A DNA stretch of 64,000 nt. It comes from Plumapathes pennacea (Eukaryota > Cnidaria > Anthozoa > Antipatharia > Myriopathidae). Positions 1-11,973 of the stretch are shown one piece after another. The first letter of the stretch is position 1. Each line of letters starts with the position of its first letter. The stretch is taken from assembly GCA_964036295.1 (NCBI GenBank), contig OZ038463.1, forward strand, positions 12,019,274 to 12,083,273, written 5' to 3'. The position numbers were made by a program, and so were the translations under genes. Under the pieces are notes generated by a model. That model did not search any database, had not been told where the DNA came from, and saw only the letters and a program-made list of their open reading frames with translations.

Positions 1-1151
1 CTATGAAAACTGCACTTGAATCCACCATTTTGTGCAATGCGTGTGCTGACTCAAAACTGATGTGACCGCATGGTCGGAAAACGTATTTCCGCGGTGTTCA
101 TGTGGATAGCGTGAAAGGATCAGAATCATGTTCTGGTATTGTTCCTGTTTGGCCGACAATTCTACCGAATTGGTATAGACTTTTCCAAAAGCGTAGCAAA
201 CGCAAAACCAAAGCAACCAACCACACGATGATTAAAAAACTGCCCTATATCCAAGAAATGATTAAATCCCAATTAGTTTCGTATTTATAGTTTTCAATCA
301 CTTCTTGAAAATTCAGAATACAAAGACACCGTGACCAAGCACAATAGAAGCTAATCCGCAATGTTTTGTTAAAGTTCACCTAACTTGGCCTTGCCGTAGC
401 AACTGAGACTTCTTAATTAACATTTTTTCCTGTCAGTAATATATGTACAATGGAAAAATACTGACCTGGATACAAACATGTAATACTATAGCAGTTTGGA
501 ACCCTCTTTTCTATATCGTATGACATATTTTGTTTAAAACTACTTGCTCCTTTTGTTCGATAGTTCGCAACTATTTTCACAATTTTCCTGAAGAATTCAA
601 ACTTCGCACATGATACAGAAATGCTGAGTTTCTTCCAGAAAGTAAATCTGGAATGAGAGCCCAGCAGAGCGAGATGGATTTCTTCTTATAAAATAATTAA
701 TCACGTGAATTCTAGACGGTGCACATAGAAATTTGTCGAGCACCTCCTTCAGATTTTCCAGTGACGTTTTCGTTTTCATGTAGCGTCTAAGTAAATACAA
801 AAACTTCATATCACTAAAGGATTTCAACAAGTTGACGAAACCGAGTGTGGAAGCAATTGACCATTGTTTGTGCGTTCATTTTGTTATTAGTTTTCCAGGA
901 TATATACACAGAGGGTATCATTTTCAGCATTTTAGTCTGACACAGGGTATCGATTTTGAGCCTTTTGGTCTGAAATTGCAAATTTTGGTCTGAAAGTAAG
1001 GGTTATCCGGTCTCGGGCGGCACACTCCCACCCAAACCTTCGAGGAGTACCCCCCACTCCCAATTCAACAAGTCGTAACAGCTCGCTTGCAATCTCTGAG
1101 TGTACAAGTTTGAGCGAGAATATATGTGCTGAACGTTTCATGCAAAGTTCT
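1..1151. other. intergenic, no supported gene
   Basis: Short open frames here have no splice context, no recognisable protein motif and unremarkable composition, so none is called. Part of the stretch (about 928-1085) belongs to a dispersed repeat family listed separately. Confidence 0.5.
928..1085. repeat. dispersed repeat with TTTGGTCTGAAA units
   Basis: The unit TTTTGGTCTGAAA recurs every 25-40 bases, interspersed with GGGTATCGATTTTGA. Beyond it lies a block with CCCACC and AAACCTTCG. The same order of blocks occurs at 6235-6430 and, more diverged and inverted, near 58597-58740. It is probably a mobile or satellite-derived element; its class was not recognised. Confidence 0.6.
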
Positions 1152-1616
1152 CTAAAATCTTTTCTTCGTGACCCTCGTAAAGCTTCGCTGTGCAGCTACT
1201 CCATCGGTTAGGTCGCAAACTCCTACCCGGCGAGCCGACCTTTGCGGTCTGAAGCATTCCTCTAGTTTTGAAACTCCGTGGATTTTGGTCTCACCGTTAT
1301 CTTTGTTCTCAGGTTGTAGTTCTCCTCCTCCTTTGTTAACATCATCTTTGATTGAAGGAAGTTTCTGCCAGAAATCAATTTGTGGGACGCGTTTGTAGTG
1401 TGGTAAAGCACCTTCCCGCGTCGCGGACTTTGCTCCAGCAGATTTGAGAGCATTCTCTTCTTCCTTCTTGAGTGCGTCCGTTAAATGCTGCCAGCATGCT
1501 TCCCGAACATGTGGATCTAACGGTGGCAGCCTCCGAGGAGGACGAATCTGTGGCGATCTCGTGGGATCATAAACAATTTGATGACACAAATCCCCTCTTT
1601 CTTTGCTATGAATCAT
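1152..1616 (-). CDS. hypothetical protein, about 154 aa, unrecognised
   Basis: A single open frame reads from an ATG at 1616 (context AAAAATGA) to a stop at 1152. The product is hydrophilic and rich in Lys, Glu, Arg and Pro. It has a proline/arginine-rich stretch (PPRRLPPLDP) near residue 30, then an amphipathic acidic/basic segment with Trp (ACWQHLTDALKKEEE), and a later PHYKRVPQIDFWQKLPS segment. There is no signal peptide or membrane segment. A GTAGGA donor-like site after PQRSARR could end a coding exon early, in which case the last 20 or so residues are intronic. I do not recognise the family; the style recalls small ciliary or microtubule-associated proteins, but that is only an impression. 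It could also be a chance frame in otherwise AT-rich DNA. Confidence 0.35.
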   Translation of the reverse strand: MIHSKERGDLCHQIVYDPTRSPQIRPPRRLPPLDPHVREACWQHLTDALKKEEENALKSAGAKSATREGALPHYKRVPQIDFWQKLPSIKDDVNKGGGELQPENKDNGETKIHGVSKLEECFRPQRSARRVGVCDLTDGVAAQRSFTRVTKKRF

Positions 1617-2149
1617 TTTTGGTTGTTTTGTGAATAAGCACAAAAATGACTAACCTTTTAACCAAAGTTTCCTATCTGAACTGCTTTACCCTTTGTGGGC
1701 CAAATGATCACACGCCGGAGTGAACGAGTTACAACACGGTCACTCAAAGTCACGAACCTTGCTAATTAATTACGTTAATTAGAACTAATGATCCAAAATC
1801 ACTAAAACAAGGAAATAATCAAAAGATACCTATTTAAACAGTCAGCGGCCCGCTTTGCAATTTTGGATTTGCAATTAGCTGACAGCACTGTACCCTGTTT
1901 TGAAGCGGAATTACAGGACAACTCGTAAATGGCCTATTCATGAGATTTTCTTTGTCCGGCTAATTAATAAAACAATTTACCGGTTTGGGAGCGGCGTTTC
2001 GTTGACGAATGTCATTGGCTAAGGAGACGTGTTTACTTGCAAAGAAACCTCGTACTCTACCGAATTGGGCTAATTGCACTTCGGCCAACTTTTGAAGTTT
2101 ATTCATGAATATTCAATGTATTTTCTTTCGCCAATTACCGATTCATCTT

Positions 2150-2357
2150 TTAACCCTTTCACTCCCAAGTGATCAACTTCAATTTTCTCTTTCAGTTTCT
2201 CACCAGAGATATATCATACAGTATGGAGAACTTTGCTTTTGATACCTTGCTCATATTATGGCAGATTGAACTATCAATTCTCACTATATCACTCATACAT
2301 TTTCCTCTTAAAAGGTTGGGAGAATATGAATTTTGATCCTGGGAGTGAAAAGGTTAA
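2150..2357. mobile_element. MITE with piggyBac-like ends, copy 1
   Basis: The element starts TTAACCCTTTCACTCCCAAG and ends with GGGAGTGAAAAGGTTAA. The termini are therefore inverted repeats bounded by TTAA, the target site used by piggyBac transposases. The interior has no coding capacity and matches three other copies in the window (9541, 11974, 52712). Confidence 0.75.
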
Positions 2358-3204
2358 CTGACAACTGCTGGTACTTAGTAATAGTGTAGCGTTCGAAAAA
2401 TTAGCTTTACGGATTTTGATGGCAATATCGACATTACTCACATGAATATACTTGACTTGTTTCCCCAAGAGCCGCCTTATAATACCACCCCTCCCAATGA
2501 CGGCCATCTCAGATTCTTCGGCGGACATTGTCTTTCTGTATTAACTCCCTATCCCACATCACCCACAAATTCCAGAACTTCTGCGCTTTTGATGAGCCAA
2601 CAACCACCTATCCATCCCGCAAATTCCACTTTTTATTGTCACTTACTTCAGTCTTATGCAGTTAACGTTATTATCCAGAGAAAGACCAAGTTTGTATCTA
2701 AAAAAGCCTGAATGACTGTGGCAAATCATTTAAAAAATCAATTATATACTAATATACTTCACAAATGAACGTTCGATAGCACATTTGGTTAAAGTTTGAT
2801 TGATTAGAAAACGTCAAGTGCAATGCAACTGAAACAGCCTAAAACGCTGGCTGTCAATTTTTAATAGACTGCAATTCAATTGCATTATTTTTCTTCGAAC
2901 GCGAGTGATCGACGCGGCTGATCAACAAAATCGTATGACGGCTGTTTTGAATTGTCAATATATTTTCGAAAAGAGATGAAAAGACCTGTTCGGAAGAAAA
3001 AAATGCATGACTGAGTGTTTGTGTTGTGGGTACGGTCACGTGATTCCTGCGCCTGTGTTCTGGTCGCGTTCAGGAGCCAATCAGAAACGAAAACAGTGGC
3101 TGTTTCTTGTAAGCTGCGCATGGCTACCCTAACTGTTGTTACCACCACATGACATGATAGACTGTGTCGTTCTGTTGTTGAATTATCATATTTGAGACTT
3201 ATGC

Positions 3205-3535
3205 TACTGCGTTGTATTGACTTGTATTGCGTTGTACTGTGTTTTGTTGTATTGTGTTGTGTTGTATTGTGTTGTTGTATTGTGTTGTTGTATTGTGTTG
3301 TTGTATTGTGTTGTATTGTTGTATTGTGTTGTTGTATTGTGTTGAATTGTGTTGTTGTATTGTGTTGTTGTATTGCGTTGTTGTATTGTGTTGTTGTTGT
3401 ATTGTGTTGTTGTATTGTGTTGTATTGTGTTTTGTTGTATTGTATTGAATTGTGTTGTTGTATTGTATTTTTGTATTGTGTTGTTTTATTGTCTTTTGTT
3501 GCACTGTTGTGTTGAATATTGCTGTGTTGTATTAC
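3205..3535. repeat. TTGTG/TTGTA satellite, about 330 bp
   Basis: The tract is made almost entirely of TTGTATTGTG and TTGTG units on the plus strand, with periods of 5, 8 and 10 bases mixed together. It opens frames of about 100 codons on both strands (Cys/Val/Leu on one, Asn/Thr/Gln on the other) that are not genes. Confidence 0.9.
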
Positions 3536-3912
3536 GTGTACATTTTGTGCTCTATTGATTTTTTTTTATAGCATTTCAATTATGTGTTTATTATATGTAG
3601 TTGTGGCCATTTACAAGCAATACGACTTTAATAAACTTTTTGTTTAAAACTATTTGCTATTTACATAAATAATTCTGTACTTAATCTCATTTCTTACACT
3701 GTGCAACTTTGATCATTTCCTGCAGTAGTCACATTTAGTTCGCACAGATTTTGTAATTTCGAACGTTATAGTTCCAGACAAGGCCCGGCTTGCATTGCAT
3801 TTACTAAGCTCCATGTACGGCAAAGTTTATATGACAGACTTGAGACTAAATCATGATTGTTGTTCTTTTTTTTTTCCTTTTTAAGAAAATTGAATTTTAA
3901 ATAAAATATGAA

Positions 3913-4130
3913 AAGTACAAAAATTTGTTCTAAGAAAAAAAGCAGTTATAGTGTAGCCATTCAATTATGATTGAGTGATCCCATCTATGTCATCTTTCGA
4001 TGTAAAGTATAGTACATATCCAAGTACAAAAGCGTTTTCTAAGAAAAAAGGGGGTTATAGTGTAGCCATTCAAGTATGATTGAGTGATCCCATCTATGTC
4101 ATATTTCGATGTAGAGTATAGTACATATCC
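3913..4130. repeat. tandem duplication, two 109-bp copies
   Basis: Copy 1 (3913-4021) and copy 2 (4022-4130) both begin AAGTACAAAA and both end AGTACATATCC, abutting exactly. Only a few substitutions separate them, so the duplication is fairly recent. It lies downstream of the minus-strand glycosyltransferase stop codon, possibly in its 3' UTR. Confidence 0.85.
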
Positions 4131-4475
4131 AGCCCTCCAACCCACCCATTGTAAAGGAAATATTCACGTTCCAAACAGTATAAAATAAAGTAAACTAAAA
4201 TACATTAAAGCTGTGTAAGCTGAGGTGCGAAATCGGTATGAGGAACGGATGATTATACAGATCAAATCATAGCCGTAGTGATAAGTTCCTTACTGTAATC
4301 ATGGGTAAAATCCCCCTCTCCCTCCCCCTCCTCTAGTTCACTGTTGGATAGTTTATCATTGTTCGGCCTGGCTGCACAAGAAGCCAGCATTGGATGCAGA
4401 GGAGTTTGAGGAACTTACGCCAGGGACTGTGAAGGTTGTACTATTGTGCTCACCGCTTGTGAATAAGGAAACCCA

Positions 4476-7395
4476 TTACGAATATGAACATTTCTGCCCA
4501 TAAGTGCTATGTTCCAGTGAAAGGAAATTTAAAGACAAGGCTGTCTTGCTGAAACTACTTTCTGACATAATAAGAAAGTTGCTTTCTGATAAAAGAAAGT
4601 TATCCAGTAGAACTCCCAGCATTCCCTTCTCAGACGGCTTTTTCAAAGCAATGTGTTCTAACTTGATATCCAGTGTTCTGACTTTGTTTGGGTAGTTTTT
4701 AAGAGCGTACTTCTTCACATCCTTGCTGTCTGTTGCTAGAAACCACTTAATATCGGACTTGGATATATTGGAATCTGCTTCCGAAATAGCCCGTTCCATT
4801 TTTATGGCACATGTAAAGAAATTGGAAAAGTCAAGTGTTCTCACATCTCGACGAGATTGTCTTCCAAATGAAAGAGAATCTCCTAGTCTTACATGGATTC
4901 CCATCTTTGGTACACCGGGGTTGAATCTGAGAGATGTCCTAGCCATTTGTAGCTGTTTCTCAAACTCAGATGTTTTCTGGAACAGGAAGTCAAATGCGCA
5001 GCCAATCATTGAATACTTATGGCCACGTGATGGATTTCCCAGTTTGCGCGCCATTTCTGATAAGTTCTTGTTTTGGCGAAAACTTGGTGCAAAGAACCAG
5101 AAGCTAGTTACGATTTCCACGGGGCGGTGAAGCAGGCGGGAGAAGTCTGTATTTTCAACCCATTTCCTGAACTCATCAAAAGATTCTGTGGGGGACTTTG
5201 TCACATCGTCCTTGACTTGGATATTGTTTCCTTTGCCCCAGTAGTGACTGCGTCTTCGCAGTCCATCTAATTTAGCAGCGGAGTAGTCCCAGTTAATATT
5301 TTTAGGCCTCAAGTAATTTTTAATTGGAATGGACCCATTCCAGTCGATAAGAAATGCCCTCTTTGTTAGGACCGCCAGAAAGAACAGGGACGAAATTGCT
5401 TCAATTCGGTTGCCATACCCACCGCAGCCGTTGCGCCGTCCTGCACAAGAATACACTAAATACCTAACAGTGAAAAAAAGAAATAGCAATGCTCGTTTTA
5501 AACGTCGAAGGTATACAACAAACTCTTCGTGGCCTAACATGCATTAGAAGTGAAATTTCCTTTCGTATTTATGAACAGTTTTGGATGGATTAGCAATATA
5601 CTGTAGAGAAGATTGAAGTTGATTTGCCTCTATACTGACTACATCATACACAGCTCATACAGCCTGAAATATTTTGGCAGGTGATAAAACATTTGGTGGA
5701 TAGAGTGGATAACTGTTTCTTTGGCCATAACGCAATTATGCAGCTCAGCGGAGAGATTTACTTCACAGACAGTTGTTTCAGATATGGGGTAAAATATAAT
5801 ATTTGCAATATAGCGCATGGCTGTGAAAGTGGTCTATTAGGCTGGCTGAGTTCTTCCCAATCGACTTCTGAAATTCGCATTTTGTAAAGCTTTCGCTGAG
5901 AAATTTCAAAACAGTGAACAAGTTATAGTTCATTAAGACAGTCTTTTTCGAATAGACGTGGCTGCATAATAATCATAATGTCAACCCCATTTTGTTGTCA
6001 AAATTAAGAACATACATGAACTGAAACGTACAGTTACAAATAAAATGTGTCCATGACACATGTGGTACGATTTGTAAGGGATATTTTTAGATGAGAGCAA
6101 ACATGGTCGTTTTCTACTCATGGATTACGCGCGCGCAGTGATAATTGCGCTCCGGGCGATGGGCTTCTCAGTCCGAATACATCGAGTGTAGCCGCGAGGG
6201 TACTCCCATATATGAGCCATATAGGTATATGTGCCGCCCCAAAGGATATCATTTTAGTCTGAAATAGGGTATCGATTGTAATGTTTGGTCTGGAGTAGGG
6301 TCGGAGATTTTGATATTTGGTCTGACATAGAGTTGAAAATTGCAAATTTTGGTCTGAAATAGGGTAAGGGTTTTCAGTCCCACCAAAACTTTTCAGAAGA
6401 ACCTCCCGAAAGTGTAGCTTAGTCGTTGGCACAAAATAACATACCTTGGGGGCCGTCGCGAGTTCATTATATCGTCATGTAACTTGATATACTCCTTTTG
6501 CCAACTGGAACCACACAAGTAAGATTTCTGTGTTTCTTGAAAACGAGACTTCGTTTTGTCGCTGACAAGAGTGCTGAGCATTTTCCTTAGTCCCAATTTC
6601 TGTTGAGCTCCATGCCCATGTTTCAAGTTTTCCACTCTTATTGATACTGTTCTTTGATTTTTAATCTGCAACTCCGGGGGATTATACAGAGGAAGACGTT
6701 TTCCTGTGATTAAAGGAAAAGTTGAAACTGATGAGCATAACATGAAACACACTGGTGCATCCAAGCTTGACGTCGCCTCCCTTGGCGTAATTTGGTTTTA
6801 TGGTCCCAAGCCGGGAAAAAAAAAAAAAAAAAAAGAAATATATATATATATATATATATATTTAAATAATTCAACTCAAACTGCAAATGAAACGTTCTAG
6901 GTACTCAGTTGAGAAACCAAAAGTTGCTGGCCAGTTAATCTTTGAATGCCAAATACTGTCGCCGTGGTTGCCACTTCGGTGTTAAAATGTTATAAACCAC
7001 ACTGCAATGAAGAGTCATATTCCTACATCACAACTCTGATTCATACTCTATCAAGCCACAGTCAAAGAATTTGTGCTGATAATCAACACCGGCTAAATTT
7101 ATTCTTTCGTCTGGATATATTGATTGGGGAATTAAACCTGCCCTTTTTGTTAAAATGTTGTTTGCCGGTTGTATATTCAGTTGTCACGAGTAATATTGTT
7201 AAACATTTAGAGGGTTGGGTGTCCCTGTACATATGAAGGTATTATGATCAATGCAGATATCAGTGTCTCACCACTGGCTCTCAGTAGCAGTAAATCGCCT
7301 TGATACAGAATGGTGCCCACCGAGCAGATCATCATGACAAACAGAAGCTTTGTATTCCTTGCCAGTTTCCTCGACTCGCGACAAATCAGAGGCAT
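4476..7395 (-). CDS. GT37-like (fucosyltransferase-like) type II membrane protein
   Basis: Coding exons on the minus strand are 7395-7272, 6703-6445 and 5463-4476, joining in frame (phases 1 and 2) to 456 residues. The N-terminus is short and basic (RESRKLARNTK), followed by a membrane anchor at about residues 17-33, as in Golgi type II glycosyltransferases. The catalytic region starts YLVYSCAG at residue 129. It has a glycine-rich GCGGYGNRI block at 140-148, then LAVLTKRAFLIDW, and a HVRLGD motif at 318-323. The last motif matches the HxR-x-G-D donor-site motif of alpha-1,2/1,6/O-fucosyltransferases. A DNFLLSES...SSFSKTA block closes the protein. Overall order recalls plant xyloglucan fucosyltransferases (GT37). 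Substrate is unknown. It is a paralogue of the plus-strand gene at 16189-21568. An alternative start lies in the upstream exon at 8140, which would give 482 residues. Confidence 0.8.
6235..6430. repeat. dispersed repeat with TTTGGTCTGAAA units, intronic copy
   Basis: It contains several TTTGGTCTG units separated by AGGGT and GTATCGAT blocks, followed by CCCACCAAAACTTTTC. The order matches 928-1085. It sits inside the second intron of the minus-strand glycosyltransferase gene, ending about 15 bases from the splice donor at 6444. Confidence 0.65.
6816..6861. repeat. poly-A plus (TA)n microsatellite
   Basis: About 19 consecutive A residues are followed by roughly 12 TA units. It lies in the first intron of the minus-strand glycosyltransferase gene. 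Confidence 0.9.
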
Positions 7396-8095
7396 GTTCA
7401 CCGTAAGGTGTGGATGAGCGTACGACACCTGAAAGAGAAAGAACGGTTAGACTAAACTATTAGGCAAAGCCATGGCACACACCCAAACTATTAAAATAAA
7501 TTTTCAAAACATCAACTGATGTAATCACACTGCGAAAGGAAAGAACGAAAGTAGAGACTCTTTCGGTCTGCAGCACAATGCAGTCTGTAAAAGACAAAAA
7601 GAGCTCCCTCCTATAGATAGTGCGATTCAGCATAGTGAGAATAGCACCGACGGGCTCATAGCAGAAAAATGCTACTTTGGAAACCCAAGCTATACAAATT
7701 CCTGAAGATTTCAGGACTTGCAGTTATTCTATTTGAGGTAACCCGCTCAAAACTCTTCCGTTTCACTTTCAAGTTAACTCTTCGAACATTTTTACTCCTT
7801 TTGCATCTCAATTTATGAAAATTCAAGACAAATAGGCGCAGACTGAGAATATAATACTAAAAACACATTAAAACAGTGTTATAAAAAAGCATGTCCATGA
7901 GAAACGGATCTACTAAACACTATGATGTAAACAAGACTAAAGTTTGCGGCTAAAGAACCCCAACCCGGCGCTAAGAACCAACCCCAAAATCTGACCACAA
8001 AGTTCAACACTTATAGATAAAAGGAAACCTCGAGACTTCTTTTCTGGGAGCCGAAGCTAAACTGTAATCCCAGCCAGAGAGCAGCTTTTACTCAC

Positions 8096-8278
8096 AGCAA
8101 GTTTCTCTTTTGGTTTTCGTTCAGCTCTATTTGTTTTCATAAGCTTTATCCTATTTACATTGCCAGATGGGAAATAAGCAACACCAGGTGCAGGGTCACT
8201 ATGCAGTAGCGACTGAAGCACCGCTCTGGCCTCAAGTTTTACGTGTGTCACGGTAGATTTTATCACCAGCTTTGTATA
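8096..8278 (-). other. probable 5' exon of the minus-strand glycosyltransferase gene
   Basis: A good acceptor (TTTCACTTTGTTCAG) precedes 8278 and a GTGAGT donor follows 8096. The 183-base exon is open throughout in the frame that continues into the next exon at 7428 (acceptor TTTCTCTTTCAG). It may be 5' UTR, with an ATG-TAA minimal uORF. Alternatively its ATG at 8140 may be the real start, adding a basic tail (KTNRAERKPKEK) before the membrane anchor. Confidence 0.5.
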
Positions 8279-9483
8279 CTGAACAAAGTGAAATAATCGA
8301 AACGGCAGCTGAGGTTATGACCGCAAATTACTTATTGTTTAGCTGGAGAAATTAGCATTTCACGCAGCAAAACTGCTCATGACCCCAACTAAGCATACAC
8401 AACGTATTTATGCACTAGAAATTGACTCGATGTCCTGGCTAGTTAACTTTTTTGAGGTCGACGGCAAATTTTATGCATCTTAGAAAAACTTCCTGCTCCT
8501 GAGCAATTAGAGGTGTGACCACTCAAGTGAAAGCTCTCAAAGCCGTACAGTGAAGTGATAGCGGTGTTCGACACTTGAATTGTTGAAATTTTAAGTGTAA
8601 GACAAGGAAATTTGAGGGTCATAAAATGGCGCTAATCAGTTTAACCGGCGAGAAATGTTGATTTTAAATATTGGCTCTATGGCTAAGACGACATATTAAA
8701 ACCTTAGTTGTGAGAACAGCCAGAAATGGTTTGTTTTGAAAGCAAGACCTTCTTTTGGATTTCGGTTTCCAAAACGTTTGCTGGAATTCCTATGCAAAAA
8801 AGCTGTAAGAGGAAAGTGATGCAACTAAGCTTCGGAATCCTCAAAGTAGCATTGACTCCCAACACTTGTTTACGCACAGGTCTCTCCTGATATGACCTTG
8901 AACGTGTAGCTGGTGCCAAATTTACACTAAAATTGTCTTTTTGTCCGCAGTCAACTGGGAGAGATCCGGTTAGCTTCTGCAAAGTGTTATAATGGCTTTG
9001 GACAAACAGGAAATCGATCTTTAGTAACGGCCCCAAACTTCGTTTTGCGGGCCGGACGCAAGTAAAGTCAAGGTTATGCTTAAAATTAAATAAAAATAAT
9101 CGTCTTACGTAGGTTTCGTTGACGTGAAGCGAAGGGTCCTCCAAGAATATGAACCAGTATCCATCGAATGACAGTAAGACTTACAAAAGACCTGACTGAG
9201 TCAAACGATCCCTTCTAGAGGGTCTGTTGTCACTGATCCAATCAAGTGACTTTTTAAAATGCTAATCTACAGTTCTGACAGCACAGTCATACCTGAGTTG
9301 ACAAAATGTCCTTTTGTTTTTGTGAAAGCCGTTGTAAACAATTGTCTTTGAGTCGGTTTCCCCTACACACAATGCTAACTCCGCCCAATAATTGCCGCGA
9401 CCAGCTGCCACTTCAGATGAATAGAGATAAAAATTAAGGGTGCATGAGTAATAAAAATGCTCTGGAAGGCAGAGGATGGGTGT

Positions 9484-9508
9484 AAAAAAAAAAAAAAAAA
9501 AAAAAAAA
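9484..9508. repeat. poly-A tract
   Basis: An uninterrupted run of about 25 A residues, 32 bases before the MITE at 9541. It may be the tail of a degraded retroposed sequence, but no source is recognisable upstream. Confidence 0.85.
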
Positions 9509-9540
9509 CATGTGATACCTGGTATTGTCGTTGTAGGCAG

Positions 9541-9742
9541 TTAACCCTTCAACTCCCACGCTCAAACTCTCTCTACCATAAGATAAGAAAATATATGATG
9601 GGAGGCGAAATAAGAATTGATGTTTGAATCAGGTTTCATCTGAGCAAGGTATCAAATACCAAGTTCTTCATTATGATGCATCTCTGGTGAGAGACTGAAA
9701 AGAGAAAACCGAAGTTGATCCTCTTGGGAGTGAAAAGGTTAA
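9541..9742. mobile_element. MITE with piggyBac-like ends, copy 2
   Basis: It starts TTAACCCTTCAACTCCCACG and ends TTGGGAGTGAAAAGGTTAA, bounded by TTAA on both sides. The interior shares the TCTCTGGTGAGAGACTGAA segment found in the other copies. Confidence 0.75.
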
Positions 9743-10375
9743 TAGTAGGGTTCTGCTGTTGGAGATAACTATATGATAACTATCTGATAACTAACTTATT
9801 GAAGCAAGAGATAAAACAGGTGTAATAAATGTATAGACGATTATAAAAATCTTCGGTAAGTAGGCATGTATTTAGGTAGATAACTATAATCGCACACAGT
9901 GCATGTGCAGTTGATTCAACTAAAAACAAGTTATCTAAACAATGCAAGTCGCAAAAGCGAAGAAAGACCCTCGGTGTAAAGTCTTCATTTTTGTCTGGGT
10001 TACTTTTACAAAATGAATATATATTTTTACGTATTATCTACCACAGTTCATATGTAAATAAACTACATGTTATGAGCTATAAATTATAAATGTCACTTAA
10101 TTATGTGAAGTATGTACGGCTCATGCCGTTTCTCGTAAATGGAAAAGAATTTTGTAGTAGGTGGTGGCCAAAAAGCATAGTTAACCTCATATAATGTTAG
10201 CCTTTTGCTTCAGTCTAGCCCCACTCAGAAAATACACTTACTTGACTGATCGACAGTATACATCATTTCAATCTTAGCTGCAAAATCTAAGCGCGTATCC
10301 TGGTCATTTGTATTAGTCATGACTAATAGTCTGACTAGTTGAACCTGCAAAAGATCCTTGGATTGCTCTTTTCGT

Positions 10376-10437
10376 TTTTGTTTTGTTTTTGTTTTGTTTT
10401 GTTTTGTTTTTGTTTTATTTATTTATTTATTTTTTAT
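10376..10437. repeat. (GTTTT)n / (TTTA)n microsatellite
   Basis: Irregular GTTTT and GTTTTT units are followed by several ATTT units. Confidence 0.85.
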
Positions 10438-11973
10438 TAACTTGTGAGCGCTTTCTATATGTTCATATTATAAACTTCCAATATGCAGTGCTACTCAATC
10501 CAGCCAGGCGTGGAAATTTCAATTGCCCTCGCTGTGCCTTATGAGCCTGCGCTCCCAGGGTCTCTATTTAATTCAGGAGTAATGTGGACGTTCTTCAGTG
10601 TTTTTTAATTACAAATCACGCTGAAAGATAATTTAGCCGTCGGAAATAACCAATTAGAGCTGGATTGGCGGTACTCGAAAATCTATTAATGGTCACACAA
10701 GGCCAAAAATATCACTTGCTCTTAATTGTTTTGCTTTAATTGTTTATCCGGAGACATCCGCGAAGATTGATTAGAGCGCGAAAACTTAATTTGCATAAAC
10801 TATAGTGTTTTTGGCCTCCCGCGAGCTTTGGCAAAGGAAAAGAAACGACAATATAAACGCTTTAATACCCATATTTTTCTATCAATGTGAGCGAAGTATA
10901 GCTGTATCTGTTAACTCTGAACTAACAAAGATCTAAGTTATAGCAGCTTAGCCAATTAGAAGAAAATTGTTTGTGTTCGCCATTAGAAAAATTGACGACC
11001 TTATTTGTGGTGGTCACGTATATTTCTTTGATGTAATTTTTGTGTATTTCTGGTGTATGCTTATGTCTCTATTTCACACTTAATCTTCTTCTCTTGTAAT
11101 TGATAAACAGCTGAAGATGTAGCGGTTCGTAGAGGCATCGTTGTTCCAAGTAATCAGTGCCGGTCGAGTGAACCGTGACTCGCACTATAAATCACGGCTG
11201 CCGCAGTAATTAGGATATCATGACTCAGTAATCCATCAATCAAACTCTCTTGACTGACTCTTCACGTAGCTGTTGGGACATGTAAACGTTTCTTCCAAAC
11301 CTTTCACTTCCATGAACTGATTTGCAACTTCAATTTTCTTTCACGGCTCAGTTCCAAGAAATCTATCATACACTGTTAGTGAATCACTCTGAAGTTACTG
11401 ACGCACCGTGCAACATTGCAAGTCAAGACTGGGCGAGTTCTTTTTCAGCAACATTGCATGCAATCAAAATTAGCCAATCAGATATCACGTGGGTCCCAGT
11501 TTAAATGTTTGCATCATGAACTGTTTCAAAAGTCTAAAGATCTGTACGCGTTTTATTTTACGTAACAATCAAGTAGGATTTTAAAAGTATATTATAGTCT
11601 GTCTTTAGGTGTAGAACTTGACTTTGCATTGTACACCGTTTTGTTACACCCAGTGTTGTGCGTCCTGAAATTCATTGCGTGCATCAATTGCACACGTGCA
11701 ATCGAGTGATGTAACAAACTGAAACTATAGCCAATCATATTTTGCGTGAGTGTCATATGAATTTAATTTCGCTGGTAGCGTAAAATGTAAACAAGGCCTT
11801 GAACGCCTAAAGAAATTAAAGATACCCTCTGATCACACAAAAAAAAAATATGCTAGTACTAATAAAAAGATTGAACGTGAGATAACTTTTAACATTTTTG
11901 ACTGCACCGGCGTGAAGAAAGACGTGACTGAATCGTAGCTAAAAGTCAATGTGTGAAACTGAGTCGGACGCCA

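Larger units (their letters stand above)
1651..4475. other. intergenic, no supported gene
   Basis: Apart from the MITE at 2150-2357, the TTGTG satellite at 3205-3535 and the 109-bp tandem duplication at 3913-4130, I see no gene. The longest frames lie inside the satellite and are low-complexity artefacts. The part next to 4476 would hold the 3' UTR of the minus-strand glycosyltransferase gene. Confidence 0.5.

Noticed and set aside
3192..3558. Overlapping frames of 70-107 codons on both strands
   Set aside because: They are translations of the TTGTG/TTGTA satellite, with no sequence complexity.
4504..5547. Plus-strand frames of 63-135 codons
   Set aside because: They are antisense to the last exon of the minus-strand glycosyltransferase gene and have no motifs of their own.
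7272..7428. Exon resembling the end of TMEM248/TMEM219 or a CLPTM1-family segment (HPHLTVNM, LLFVMMI)
   Set aside because: The similarity is short and from memory. Splice phase, position and a basic-plus-anchor layout matching the paralogue make it the first coding exon of the minus-strand glycosyltransferase gene.
8704..9144. 146-codon minus-strand frame
   Set aside because: It has no recognisable domain, and a GTAAGA donor-like site interrupts its start. Only the small upstream part is mentioned as a weak exon candidate.
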